DNA of 62,907 nt from Spirobacillus cienkowskii. GTDB lineage: Bacteria; Bdellovibrionota_B; Oligoflexia; Silvanigrellales; Silvanigrellaceae. The position numbers and the translations under genes are program-made. The notes under the pieces are model-generated. The model did not search any database. It saw nothing but the letters and a program-made list of their open reading frames with translations, and was not told where the DNA came from. Location of the stretch: contig QOVW01000001.1 in NCBI GenBank assembly GCA_003339605.1, positions 1-62,907 on the forward strand. Direction: 5' to 3'. Positions 24,161 to 32,502 of this stretch are shown here, in pieces (the first letter of the stretch is position 1; the number at the start of each line of letters is the position of its first letter).

Positions 24161-24958
24161 CTAAATTTCCAAAATTTCGTCATTTTCGTTTTTGAGAGAA
24201 TTGATAGCATTAATAATGTTTGAGTCTATTGATTGCGATATGTCAGCTTTAAAAGCTTGTGTCTGAGTTTTGATTTGTTGATTATTTTGAACAGTCGCAA
24301 AAATTCCTTGTATATCTGCAGCTAAATAAAGTGACGAGTGATTTTTAGTAATGTGCCAAGAATTTTGAGAACGTAAATAACAATTTATGCAATCGATTAA
24401 ATTTTGCTCAGAAAAAGAAGAACCCATTTTTTTTATAATTTGTTTTATACAGCGAGTTAAAGTTGCAAAATCAAGAAATTTTGCTTTATAGCGTGTTTCG
24501 TATGCTTTGACATACGTTTCAATTCCAATTTTAAGTAGATGCGATGTTTTTTTATCGCTAGAAAAATTCTTCTTATTTTTATCATTGTATTTAGTTAATT
24601 CTTTATTATTAGAATCTTGTTTATTAGTTTTTGTTGATTCCCAGTCTTTCAATGCTTCATTTATTTTTTTAATATTTAAGCTATATTTGCTTTTTATATC
24701 AAAATATTTTTTATTAGAACTTTCGCTTATTATCCATTTGTCTCTAATAAATAAATTTAGACTTCTTTCGATGTAACGTTCTGATAAATTACCATTTAAT
24801 TTTTCAGCTATTTCTTTAATGCTAATATTCAACATTTTTTTTTCTGTAATTTTAACACAGTCTAAATAATCAATAATACATTGCAAAATCAATGCTCTTT
24901 GTATACCAATTTTAGCACTTAAATAAAATGATAACTTAAAATAATTAGTTTTTTCCAT
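24161..24958 (-). CDS. Phage replication protein with winged helix
   Basis: 265 residues. Residues about 1-95 form a winged-helix-like unit (NISIKEIAEKLNGNLSERYI, then RSLNLFIRDKWI), followed by a polar linker and a helical C-terminal domain with SQNSWHITKNHSSLYLA. This order is typical of phage replication initiator or DnaD-like proteins. Lies in the early - strand operon with a second such protein at 27.0-28.2 kb. Confidence 0.55.
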   Translation of the reverse strand: MEKTNYFKLSFYLSAKIGIQRALILQCIIDYLDCVKITEKKMLNISIKEIAEKLNGNLSERYIERSLNLFIRDKWIISESSNKKYFDIKSKYSLNIKKINEALKDWESTKTNKQDSNNKELTKYNDKNKKNFSSDKKTSHLLKIGIETYVKAYETRYKAKFLDFATLTRCIKQIIKKMGSSFSEQNLIDCINCYLRSQNSWHITKNHSSLYLAADIQGIFATVQNNQQIKTQTQAFKADISQSIDSNIINAINSLKNENDEILEI

Positions 24959-24970
24959 AATTAATCCGTA

Positions 24971-25357
24971 CTAAAATAATATGTATTCATCTTCATCTAA
25001 AAAAATCGGATCCCAAAATATTTTTAATTTAAACCCTAAAACCTCCTCTTTAAATAAAAATTTATATTTAATTATATGAGAATGTTTTGTATGGTAACCA
25101 AGCTTTTCTAAATATTTTAATAATATACATAATTTTTTTTCTTTTTTTAATAATAATAACTGTTCTTTTAAGTTTAAATCTTCTATTATTGTGTTATTAT
25201 TGCAATAATCTTTAAAATATATTTTGTATTCTATGTATGGAAGTCCTGCTTCAGCGGTCTTTTTAATGTCTTTATTTATAAGACTTATAGTATAGTTGTT
25301 TATACTTTTATGTGAATTATTTTCATAGATTGAAAAAGCTTCATTTTTAGTCATCAT
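24971..25357 (-). CDS. Hypothetical early phage protein
   Basis: 128 residues, mixed composition, ending in an acidic patch (PIFLDEDEYILF). GGGAGAAC lies upstream of two tandem ATG codons. No family recognised. It lies 12 bp upstream of the winged-helix replication gene and downstream of a hairpin and a possible 24-codon leader reading frame. Confidence 0.5.
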   Translation of the reverse strand: MMTKNEAFSIYENNSHKSINNYTISLINKDIKKTAEAGLPYIEYKIYFKDYCNNNTIIEDLNLKEQLLLLKKEKKLCILLKYLEKLGYHTKHSHIIKYKFLFKEEVLGFKLKIFWDPIFLDEDEYILF

Positions 25358-25359
25358 TT

Positions 25360-25434
25360 TTAAGTTCTCCCTTCTTGCGCTCTGTCTTTAACAATGTTAG
25401 CATGAGATTGACATGTAACACTTGCGTGTTTCAT
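25360..25434 (-). CDS. Possible 24-residue leader peptide
   Basis: A short open frame (MKHASVTCQ...) ends two bases before the next gene's ATG and contains that gene's ribosome site, an arrangement suited to translational coupling. It has no strong ribosome site of its own, though it shares the CCAACATG start context seen at 10440, 26661, 32313 and 32503. Weak evidence. Confidence 0.25.
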   Translation of the reverse strand: MKHASVTCQSHANIVKDRAQEGRT

Positions 25435-25449
25435 GTTGGAATCGGTAGG

Positions 25450-25470
25450 GGCTAGCATAAATTGCTAGCC
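25450..25470. other. Hairpin between early genes
   Basis: Perfect 8-bp stem GGCTAGCA/TGCTAGCC with a five-base loop. No T-run directly follows on either strand. It may be an mRNA-processing or stability element within the early operon. Confidence 0.45.
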
Positions 25471-25481
25471 GCTCTAGTACT

Positions 25482-25883
25482 TTACTTTTTGTAAAATACT
25501 AATGTCTTATCTATTTCTGATAGTGCAAAACTTAGCTTTTTGCTTAAGCTGTCTAAACTCTTAAGTAGTTTTTTTCTGTCTGTTTTTAAATTATCAATCT
25601 GAATTTTAAGCTCAAATACGCTGTCTTCTAGTTCTGATTTTGTTTTTGATTTATCAATTTCATCACAAATCATATCCATGTTTGCAACCTTTCTGCATTT
25701 TCCGCACATTCTAAATTGTATTGATTTGAACACTTCTCTACAGTTCATGCATTTTCTAAATTTTTCTTTTAACTCGTATAAGCCAACCCGCTTCCTGATT
25801 GTATTAATTTCATCAAGAGAAATGTCGGGATAATCAGTTTCTGGTGTCTCATATTTTTTTATAGAATAAATTATGTCTGTCAT
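25482..25883 (-). CDS. Zinc-ribbon and coiled-coil protein
   Basis: 133 residues. A four-cysteine zinc ribbon (CMNC...CGKC near residues 42-61) follows a short N-terminal arm, and the last 60 residues form a coiled coil (KSELEDSVFELKIQIDNLKT). Such proteins usually bind DNA or act as adaptors. Overlaps the preceding gene by four bases. Confidence 0.6.
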   Translation of the reverse strand: MTDIIYSIKKYETPETDYPDISLDEINTIRKRVGLYELKEKFRKCMNCREVFKSIQFRMCGKCRKVANMDMICDEIDKSKTKSELEDSVFELKIQIDNLKTDRKKLLKSLDSLSKKLSFALSEIDKTLVFYKK

Positions 25884-26143
25884 GAAATTATTCTTTTTTC
25901 AATATACATTTCTAATAATTTATTTGTTGATTCTTTGATTTTTATTAGTGAATTATAGATATTCCTATTGTATATAATATTTTTTTGAACATAATTTTCT
26001 CTCACTAATTTTTTAAAATTTGCATAAGATTTTGTAACTTCATTATCAATTACTTTAATAAATCTGTTATGTTCAGAATCTAATACACTTACAAATTTTT
26101 TATTTTCATCATCCGCATCAAAATTTTTATATTTTTTTGTCAT
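25880..26143 (-). CDS. Small helical protein, unknown function
   Basis: 87 residues starting MTKKYKNFDADD. I prefer this ATG because it follows CAGGAA and overlaps the dUTPase stop as ATGA; an upstream ATG at 26170 lies inside the dUTPase gene without a better ribosome site. Basic and helical, no family recognised. Confidence 0.5.
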   Translation of the reverse strand: MTKKYKNFDADDENKKFVSVLDSEHNRFIKVIDNEVTKSYANFKKLVRENYVQKNIIYNRNIYNSLIKIKESTNKLLEMYIEKRIIS

Positions 26144-26661
26144 TTTCCTGTACTCCCTAATCCATTGCAATTTCTTTTAATATTTTTACATGATATGCTT
26201 GAGTCTTTAATTATTTTTGATAATACTCCCTGAGCAATACGTTGACCTTTTTTTATTTTTTTAGGAAGTATTGAAACATTTTGAACTATAACGTGAATTT
26301 CACCGTCATAATCAGGATCAATTGTACTGAGTTCTACACTGAGTTTATTTTTTAATAGTGATGAAATTCTTGGTCTTATTTGTAGCTCGTATGAATAGTA
26401 AATTTCATTTTTAAGCTTAATATCTTTTATTAGTAAATCGCTGGAATAAATGAAGTATTTTTCATCTAAAGAAAGTGAAAGCTCAGGAAATGTTAGTTTA
26501 TTAAGAACTTTATTAATATTAAAAAACAAACCTGTTTTTATAGCTTTAACTTCAAAAGGAAACAAAAGAACATTTTCATTCGAAGAAATATCAAATCCGA
26601 CGGATTGAGTAGTAGCGTAAAACAAATCATTTTTAGATTTGTTAATTAATGTATTTATCAT
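26140..26661 (-). CDS. dut: dUTPase (deoxyuridine triphosphatase)
   Basis: 173 residues with dUTPase motifs: SVGFDISS (motif 1), RPRISSLL (2), STIDPDYDGEIHVIVQN (3), IKKGQRIAQGVL (4) and NGLGSTGK (5). The catalytic Asp is in TIDPDY. It hydrolyses dUTP to dUMP and pyrophosphate, keeping uracil out of replicating phage DNA. It is somewhat long because of an insertion after motif 1. The leader GGGAGACCAAC resembles that of the Bet operon. Confidence 0.85.
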   Translation of the reverse strand: MINTLINKSKNDLFYATTQSVGFDISSNENVLLFPFEVKAIKTGLFFNINKVLNKLTFPELSLSLDEKYFIYSSDLLIKDIKLKNEIYYSYELQIRPRISSLLKNKLSVELSTIDPDYDGEIHVIVQNVSILPKKIKKGQRIAQGVLSKIIKDSSISCKNIKRNCNGLGSTGK

Positions 26662-26755
26662 GTTGGTCTCCCTTATGGGATGTTGTAAAGTGAACTCAAA
26701 AATTTTGGCAATCCTTATGGATTTTATTAATTTAATGAGTTCGATTTAAGATAAC

Positions 26756-27046
26756 TCATAAAACTTTTTGTGTCGATTTTTTTGCTTGAAATTCTAGTCG
26801 ACTAGATCTATTCTTAGAAAGAACAAAATTTTTATAATAGAATTTATTATAAGTTTTTTGCTTTTCTTTTCGTAGCTCTAAACTCATTATTTTCTCTTCT
26901 GCTGTCAGTCGTTTTCGCCCTCTTTTTTTTAATACTTTAGCTTTTTTGTTAGAGTAATTATGATGATCGTAGCAAAAGTATTTCATATCTCTTGTGCGCG
27001 AGTAAGTATTTTGAATTGCACAGATAACACATTTTTTATTAATCAT
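26756..27046 (-). CDS. Small zinc-binding basic protein
   Basis: 96 residues. CVIC near the start plus CYDHH 20 residues on form a likely zinc site, followed by a very basic AT-hook-like segment KKRGRKRLTAEEK. Probably binds nucleic acid. Its start overlaps the stop of the upstream replication gene. Confidence 0.5.
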   Translation of the reverse strand: MINKKCVICAIQNTYSRTRDMKYFCYDHHNYSNKKAKVLKKRGRKRLTAEEKIMSLELRKEKQKTYNKFYYKNFVLSKNRSSRLEFQAKKSTQKVL

Positions 27047-28209
27047 GCGATAGCTCCAAAATCGACTTTATTAATAAAAGGTTTATACGAATTAATAGAT
27101 GGTAATACATAATTTAAAAACTTATCTTTTCCAAAATTTTTTATTTCTTTTTTTACATTTCTTTTACAAATTGATGGAAGTTGATTGTACCAATTTTTAA
27201 AAGATACTGGAAAATCATTAATATTTATATTATGATTATATTCTGAAATTACACTTTTTATATTTACTTCTAACTTTTTTTCTGTTTTTTTATTGATTGA
27301 ATGGTCGTCTTTATAATCTAGCTTCTCTTTTGAAATAATTGTTTCAATCTTTGATTCAAAAGAATCTAAATATTTATTATTGTTTATAAATATTTCAAGT
27401 TCATTAATAAAAATTGATTCAATATTATTATAGTTGTTTATTTTGTTATAAGCATTATTTTTTAATGCAGCTTTACAAAATGAAAGTATAATACTTACTT
27501 TATCAATCTTTAATTTATCTACAGCTTTTTTAATAATGTCTTCGCACTCAAAATTCGGAATAAATCTCTTATTAAGTTTCTGCTTTAAAAGCTCGCAAAC
27601 AATGATTGATGCTTGTTTTATAGATTTAAAACATTTTTTGTCAACTACTGTGTCTGTGTGTGAATTTTTTTCTACACAATAATTATTAGGAATTAGATTT
27701 AAGGAAGAATAAGAAGGAAGAATGTTAGCATCTCGTGCATCCTTGGGGCGATCATGATGCACTACGGCACTGCTTTTAATACATTGCTGTAACTTATTTG
27801 AGTCGCATGTGACTTTGCTATCTTTAATATTATAACTATGAACATGGGAGTCGTGTAGCTGCTTTCTTGTTCTTATTAAGTACTCAAAATATTTATTAAA
27901 TATTTTATCAGTGAAGCAGAAGCTGTTTTCTTCTTGTAAAAAAGTTTTGAATGAAAAATTTTCTTTTTTATTGATATAGCCTAAATCAATTAATTCTTTT
28001 AAAACTTTTTGAACAGTTCTTTTTGCAAAGCTTGTTTCTGACGAAATTTTTGAGATTGAAATTTTTAACCAATTTTTAAAGTCTGATCTAAAATCTAAAT
28101 GAGATGCTATACAATGTAAAATTAATTTTTGAGATGAATTTAATATTTCATTTTTCCATATTGCATTTAATGATCTGCCACCAGAATTAACATCATATAA
28201 TTTTTCCAT
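27043..28209 (-). CDS. Phage replication initiator with helix-turn-helix domain
   Basis: 388 residues. The N-terminal winged helix (LKISISKISSETSFAKRTVQ, then LKELIDLGYI) is that of phage O-like or plasmid helix-turn-helix replication proteins. A long polar linker and a helical C-terminal domain follow. First gene of the early - strand operon (28.2 to 23.0 kb), with AAAGGAT before the ATG and operator repeats beyond. It would start lytic replication, separate from the Rep/iteron plasmid mode. Confidence 0.6.
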   Translation of the reverse strand: MEKLYDVNSGGRSLNAIWKNEILNSSQKLILHCIASHLDFRSDFKNWLKISISKISSETSFAKRTVQKVLKELIDLGYINKKENFSFKTFLQEENSFCFTDKIFNKYFEYLIRTRKQLHDSHVHSYNIKDSKVTCDSNKLQQCIKSSAVVHHDRPKDARDANILPSYSSLNLIPNNYCVEKNSHTDTVVDKKCFKSIKQASIIVCELLKQKLNKRFIPNFECEDIIKKAVDKLKIDKVSIILSFCKAALKNNAYNKINNYNNIESIFINELEIFINNNKYLDSFESKIETIISKEKLDYKDDHSINKKTEKKLEVNIKSVISEYNHNININDFPVSFKNWYNQLPSICKRNVKKEIKNFGKDKFLNYVLPSINSYKPFINKVDFGAIA

Positions 28210-28505
28210 AAAAAATCCTTTCTAAATTAAATAATAAATAATTTTAACTAGAATGAAATAATAATTTATTTTTTTTAAAGTATCGTTATAAAGTATATAA
28301 TATTTATGTTTAAAATTATGATCAAAAAACATTACATACCTTTTAAAAATAAAATAATGTTTACTATATATACCAAATATTTTTCTGCAAAAAATTACAC
28401 ATAGTAAAAAAAATGTGTTACTGTAAATTTTAACAGTGTAAAAAATTTACACTTTTTGGTTTTGTTGTCAATTGTTATTTTTTTATTTAATTTTTGGGAG
28501 GCTAA
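28210..28505. promoter_or_regulatory. Divergent control region with three inverted repeats
   Basis: 296 bases between the early replication operon and the + strand immunity operon. Three related inverted repeats cluster at 28395-28453: ACACAT/ATGTGT (28397-28418), TTACTGT with ACAGTGTAA (28419-28441), and AGTGTAAA/TTTACACT around three bases (28435-28453). A shared half-site like TTACACT suggests a lambda-type OR/OL operator for the repressor at 30.2 kb. GGGAGG precedes the MFS gene. Confidence 0.65.
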
Positions 28506-29684
28506 ATGAATCGTAAGAATTTTGTTAAAAGTTATGCATCTAGTATATTTATATCATTTATTGAATGGTTTGAATTCCTAATTTTTGTTTACATATTTTT
28601 ACAAATATTTGATAACTCATTTTTAAGTTTTTTTCAAAAAAGTGGTATTTTATTAAGTTTTTTTGCAAGACCAATTGGAGCTTTAATTTTTGGAAAACTT
28701 TCTGTAAAAAAGGGGAGAATATATAGTTTAATTTCAACAGTAAATTTAATGATAATTTCTTCATTTTTGATTATTCTTGCTACAGTATTTATGAAAAATA
28801 TTTATTTATGCGCTTCATTGGCTATTATTGCAAGAATTATTCAAGGCGCAGCAATTGGCGCGGAAACGACAACTTCATTGCTTTATATCTTTGAAATATC
28901 AAAGAATAAAGCCACAGCAATAGCATGGGGAGGTCTTGGATCAGCTTTAGGTATGGCTTTAGCTTCTTATGCACCAACTCTTTTAAGTGGAATTGAATCA
29001 ATTGAAATTAAAATATATCTCGCGTATTCATTATCAATTGTAATTTCATTTATTGCTTTGTTTGTTAGAAAATCATTAATTGAAACAAAGAGTACAAATA
29101 CTAAAGTTAATTTTAATAAGGAGTATTTATCTTTATCTCTTAATATTTTTAAGTATTCATTCCCTTTCGTATTTATTGTGTACTATGTGTTTTTAATATT
29201 TCCAGATTACATACAAAATACATACAATTTAACTAATGAAGTTTCAGAAAAATATATAACTTATTTCAGTATTTTTACTGGATTCGCACCAATATTTATT
29301 GGAATGATTGCTGATAAGTATGGTTTAGATAAAGTATTAAGAAGTTCTGTAATATTATCTATTTTATATATACCAATTTTTGTTTTAGTTAAAGATCCAT
29401 TTATTCATATTACTTTTATATCTTTAATTATGTCTTTATTCTTTACTGTTGGGCTTACAAAACTATTTAAATCTAATTCAATTGATATGTTATATATAGG
29501 TTTTCCATTTCTTTATAATTTAATGGTAGCTATAATTTCTTCTCAAATAGTATTGTTCTTTAATATTGGTCTTAGCCATGATTTCATTTTTATATCATCT
29601 TTAGTTTTTCTAGCAATTTTATATATTAAAGATTTATACAATATGATTTATCAATTTATTGAAAGGAAAGTCTATGTTAATTGA
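28506..29684 (+). CDS. MFS transporter (metabolite:H+ symporter-like)
   Basis: 392 residues, about 12 predicted membrane segments. Signatures of the MHS/ProP-like MFS branch: FIEWFEFLIFVYIF in helix 1, FFARPIGALIFGKL before the loop-2/3 basic motif, and ARIIQGAAIGAETTTSLLY in helix 4. Transport direction and substrate are unknown. MFS pumps are rare in phages; this one is first in an operon with a LuxR-like receptor, a repressor and an acetyltransferase, and overlaps the receptor gene by 11 bases. It could import or export the ligand of that receptor. Confidence 0.85.
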   Translation: MNRKNFVKSYASSIFISFIEWFEFLIFVYIFLQIFDNSFLSFFQKSGILLSFFARPIGALIFGKLSVKKGRIYSLISTVNLMIISSFLIILATVFMKNIYLCASLAIIARIIQGAAIGAETTTSLLYIFEISKNKATAIAWGGLGSALGMALASYAPTLLSGIESIEIKIYLAYSLSIVISFIALFVRKSLIETKSTNTKVNFNKEYLSLSLNIFKYSFPFVFIVYYVFLIFPDYIQNTYNLTNEVSEKYITYFSIFTGFAPIFIGMIADKYGLDKVLRSSVILSILYIPIFVLVKDPFIHITFISLIMSLFFTVGLTKLFKSNSIDMLYIGFPFLYNLMVAIISSQIVLFFNIGLSHDFIFISSLVFLAILYIKDLYNMIYQFIERKVYVN

Positions 29685-30201
29685 AAGAGTTACAAAATCA
29701 ATCGAACAAGAGTCTGCTTTAAAAGTAAAATATTTTGAAAAAATTTTTAAGGAAACTAGTGGAACAATATTTGATAAATTGTCTTTTTCAATATCAGAAT
29801 TAAATGAAAATAAATCTGTGCTTATTACTAAAAATATGGCATGGCTTGAGAAATATATTAGCAATAAATTATATCTTTACGACCCAGTTTGCGATTGGGA
29901 AGATAACGCAACATATTATTTAAAGAATAGTGCAAAAATTGCGACAGAATTTATTGACATTGAAAGAATTCATGATAATAAAAATGGAAATATGTTTAGA
30001 GATATTAGACGTAGCTTTAAAATAGAAAGCGGCGGTGTCAGTGTTACTTATTTTAATGGAACGGTTTTATTTGTAGGCTGGTGGTCGTCTCAAAAATGTG
30101 TTAAAGATTATTACTCGCACGAAAATAGAAAAATTAGCGAGAATATTATTAAAGACATTTTATCTATTTATTGTGAAGAAAAAGGGGAAATTTTAGCTTA
30201 A
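29674..30201 (+). CDS. LuxR-type ligand-binding domain protein lacking the HTH
   Basis: 175 residues from ATG 29674 with GAAAGGAAAG upstream. Residues 49-71 (VLITKNMAWLEKYI then LYLYDPV) fit the autoinducer-binding domain of LuxR proteins: W57, Y61, D70 and P71 occupy the positions of the residues invariant in TraR. ESGGVSVTYF (118-127) matches the conserved glycine region, and a Trp-rich strand follows. The tryptophan equivalent to TraR W85 is not evident, and the C-terminal LuxR helix-turn-helix is absent. It may bind a small acyl-type signal and act by touching the repressor encoded next. Confidence 0.55.
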   Translation: MLIERVTKSIEQESALKVKYFEKIFKETSGTIFDKLSFSISELNENKSVLITKNMAWLEKYISNKLYLYDPVCDWEDNATYYLKNSAKIATEFIDIERIHDNKNGNMFRDIRRSFKIESGGVSVTYFNGTVLFVGWWSSQKCVKDYYSHENRKISENIIKDILSIYCEEKGEILA

Positions 30202-30204
30202 ATT

Positions 30205-30858
30205 ATGGAGTTTATTAATAAAATGAAAACACTGGGAGATAGAATAAAGTTTTGTATTGAACTCACAAAATTAACAAAACCTAAGCTAGCAAAGAAGTAC
30301 TTAATTAGCATATCATCGCTTCATTGTTATGAGAATAACACTAAAAAGCCATCAGAAAAGCGATTAAAAATGCTACTTGATATATTTAAAAAAGAAAATG
30401 TTATTACTAGTTACCAATGGTTAAAACAAGGTGTTGGTGATTTACCAAGAGAGTTTAAATGTATCGATTATAATAAAACTATTAATAATGAAATGAATTT
30501 TGATAGTATAGAATTAATAAATTATGAATTAAAAAATGCGGCAAATAAGTATAAAAATTCAGTTCATTTTATTTGTAATACATTTGAACTTGAACCCTCT
30601 ATTTTTTTTGGTGATTGGGTTTTAGGTATTAAAATAAATAGTTCTGACGTTAATAAATATGAAAAATACCCATTTTTATTTAAAATAAATAATATAACTT
30701 ACTTAAAGTATATTGCTAAAATAAATGAAAATGGTAGTTTAAATTTAATCGGAATTAATCAGAAGTTTTCTAAAAAAGACTATTTTATTCCAAACGTATT
30801 TCCTGAGGTTATAGCCCCAATTTTTTGGATTAGACGAAATCCAGACCATTTTATTTAA
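30205..30858 (+). CDS. CI-like repressor (XRE HTH plus degenerate S24 domain)
   Basis: 217 residues. An N-terminal XRE-type domain (LTKPKLAKKYLISISSLHCY, then KKPSEKRLKMLLDIF) is followed by a C-terminal LexA/S24-like domain: LEPSIFFGDWVLGIKI aligns with the SMEPTIxxGDxVLV block and PEVIAPIFWIRR with the last strands. The catalytic serine is not obvious, so RecA-stimulated self-cleavage may be lost; induction could instead come from the adjacent receptor or from the ImmA-like protease. Start at 30205 or 30223 is uncertain. Divergent operators lie upstream of the operon. Confidence 0.72.
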   Translation: MEFINKMKTLGDRIKFCIELTKLTKPKLAKKYLISISSLHCYENNTKKPSEKRLKMLLDIFKKENVITSYQWLKQGVGDLPREFKCIDYNKTINNEMNFDSIELINYELKNAANKYKNSVHFICNTFELEPSIFFGDWVLGIKINSSDVNKYEKYPFLFKINNITYLKYIAKINENGSLNLIGINQKFSKKDYFIPNVFPEVIAPIFWIRRNPDHFI

Positions 30859-30874
30859 AAGAATAGAGATTTTT

Positions 30875-31342
30875 ATGAGCATTATAATAGCAAATGAAGA
30901 GCAAATTAAACAATTTATTAATATAACTCAAGATGCAAGAACAAGTCTTGATTATCCATTAAGTTATGTTGAATTATTTGAGAAATTTTTATTCGACTCT
31001 TTTGTCACAAAAAGAATATTAAACAATAAAATTAATTTGCTTGATATAGAAGATAACAAACAAAGAGGTTATATTTCTTTTGGATTATTTAATGAATCAA
31101 TTGTTGAAGTTGGTTTTTTATTTGTTTGTGCTGATTTTCAAAATAAAGGAGTTGGTACTAATTTATTAAAACATTGCGAAATTATCTCAAAAAATTTTAA
31201 TAAAAGCATAATAAAAATAGCCGCAGAACCTCAATCAATTGATTTTTATCTTAAACATAATTATATTTTAACTGATGAAAGCAAAGCATCATCTGTAGTA
31301 TCTAATTTAAAATATCCATATGTTATTAAGTATTTAAATTAA
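30875..31342 (+). CDS. GNAT-family acetyltransferase
   Basis: 155 residues with the acetyl-CoA loop FVCADFQNKGVGTNLL (Q-x-x-G-x-G) and the following EPQSIDFYLKHNYI typical of GNAT motifs A and B. Substrate unknown. It ends the MFS-receptor-repressor operon and converges with the Bet gene (four-base overlap of 3' ends). LuxI-type signal synthases share the GNAT fold, but this sequence looks like an ordinary small GNAT. Confidence 0.8.
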   Translation: MSIIIANEEQIKQFINITQDARTSLDYPLSYVELFEKFLFDSFVTKRILNNKINLLDIEDNKQRGYISFGLFNESIVEVGFLFVCADFQNKGVGTNLLKHCEIISKNFNKSIIKIAAEPQSIDFYLKHNYILTDESKASSVVSNLKYPYVIKYLN

Positions 31343-32313
31343 CATGCGCTCGCATATACAAACTCTTTTTCAATACTCAAAATATGATCTTTTAATTTTG
31401 ATAATGGAACTCCCGCGCTTTTTTCGCTAAAAAAAACATATACTTGTAACAGTTTATCTTTTTTCTCCGCATCTGTGATTTGTTCTTGCTTTATTTTTAT
31501 AACTGTTTCAATTTCTTGCATAAACTTTTTAAAAATTTCTTTTTGAACGGCATTTTTTTTGTTAAATTTTTCGTTGTTATTATTAATATTTTTTAGTGTT
31601 TCAATTACTTCATTTTGAACTATAATTTTTGAGTTATTTTCTTTTTGTTTATTTTCAACAACAACTTCAGCTACGTAAACTTTTTCTTCATTTTGTTCTT
31701 GTACTTTATTTATTTGTTTTTCATTTTTACTTTCTTCGTTATTATAAGCTTGCGACATTTCTTCGTTTGAATAAAGTCCAGATAAATCATTTGGAAATGC
31801 TTTTCTTAACGCTAAAGCTTCCGCGCATTTTCCCAGCATTAATTCTGGAAATTTTTTCCACATGTCAGAAATTATTCCGCTAGTATATTTTTGAACATAT
31901 GAGTCCCATTTCGCTATAGCGTATGTTGGTTCTGTGTATCCTGTTCTGTAAATACCAACTTTTGCAGCAAATGGATATTCTGCTTTAGAAGACTCTCCTA
32001 ACCAAATTTCGCTCCAAACCCCATCTTTTCCACAGAATAAAGTAGTAGTTTGACCGGCATATTCGGGATTTCTTGACGCAATCGCTCTAAAACCATCGAT
32101 CGATACAATTACTGTTCTACTCTTTCCGAATTGCACAGAATAGATTTGTTTTGAAAATGGATCTAATCCTGTTCTCTTACAAGTATAAAGGAACATCTCT
32201 AGTTCTTCGTTAGTCGCTCCTTTCGCTATCGAATTCTTAATTACATTGATTTGATCTTCTGTAAAATTGCTTTGCAAAGAAACAGTCGATGTTTTTTTTA
32301 CTAATGCTGTCAT
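31339..32313 (-). CDS. bet: Phage single-strand annealing protein (Bet/RecT)
   Basis: 324 residues from ATG 32313, fixed by AAAAGGAGTCCAAC. Bet-family core: FLYTCKRTGLDPFSKQIY, IVSIDGFRAIASRNPEYAG and a C-terminal MLGKCAEALALRKAFPNDL. It anneals complementary single strands in phage recombination and replication restart, binding SSB. The last 110 residues are a low-complexity, charged tail. Divergent from the Gp157-like gene across a shared control region. Confidence 0.9.
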   Translation of the reverse strand: MTALVKKTSTVSLQSNFTEDQINVIKNSIAKGATNEELEMFLYTCKRTGLDPFSKQIYSVQFGKSRTVIVSIDGFRAIASRNPEYAGQTTTLFCGKDGVWSEIWLGESSKAEYPFAAKVGIYRTGYTEPTYAIAKWDSYVQKYTSGIISDMWKKFPELMLGKCAEALALRKAFPNDLSGLYSNEEMSQAYNNEESKNEKQINKVQEQNEEKVYVAEVVVENKQKENNSKIIVQNEVIETLKNINNNNEKFNKKNAVQKEIFKKFMQEIETVIKIKQEQITDAEKKDKLLQVYVFFSEKSAGVPLSKLKDHILSIEKEFVYASAC

Positions 32314-32502
32314 GTTGGACTCCTTTTGGAATTTGTGCTTGCTCACTATCGAGCAAATATACATATAATATAAATTTTTTAACAAGTCAATTTTAAAAGA
32401 AAAATATTTTTTATTACAAACGATTGACAAAAATTTATATCTATTATAGTATATAAGAGCTAGTTAATGTTTAGCTAGTAAACATTCCAAAAGGAGTCCA
32501 AC
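32314..32502. promoter_or_regulatory. Divergent early promoters with two operators, copy 2
   Basis: Rightward: TTGACA (32424-32429), 17 bp, TAGTAT (32447-32452), then a palindrome CTAGTTAA/TTAGCTAG around three bases (32460-32478). Leftward: TTGACT near 32390 and a different inverted repeat TTGCTC/GAGCAA (32339-32356). Both sides end in the same ribosome leader AAAAGGAGTCCAAC. The block is duplicated at 10441-10600. Two distinct operators imply two regulators or two states. Confidence 0.75.

Noticed and set aside
30875-31342. LuxI-type signal synthase
   Set aside because: The protein has ordinary GNAT motifs and none of the conserved Arg/Phe/Trp set of LuxI; kept as generic GNAT.
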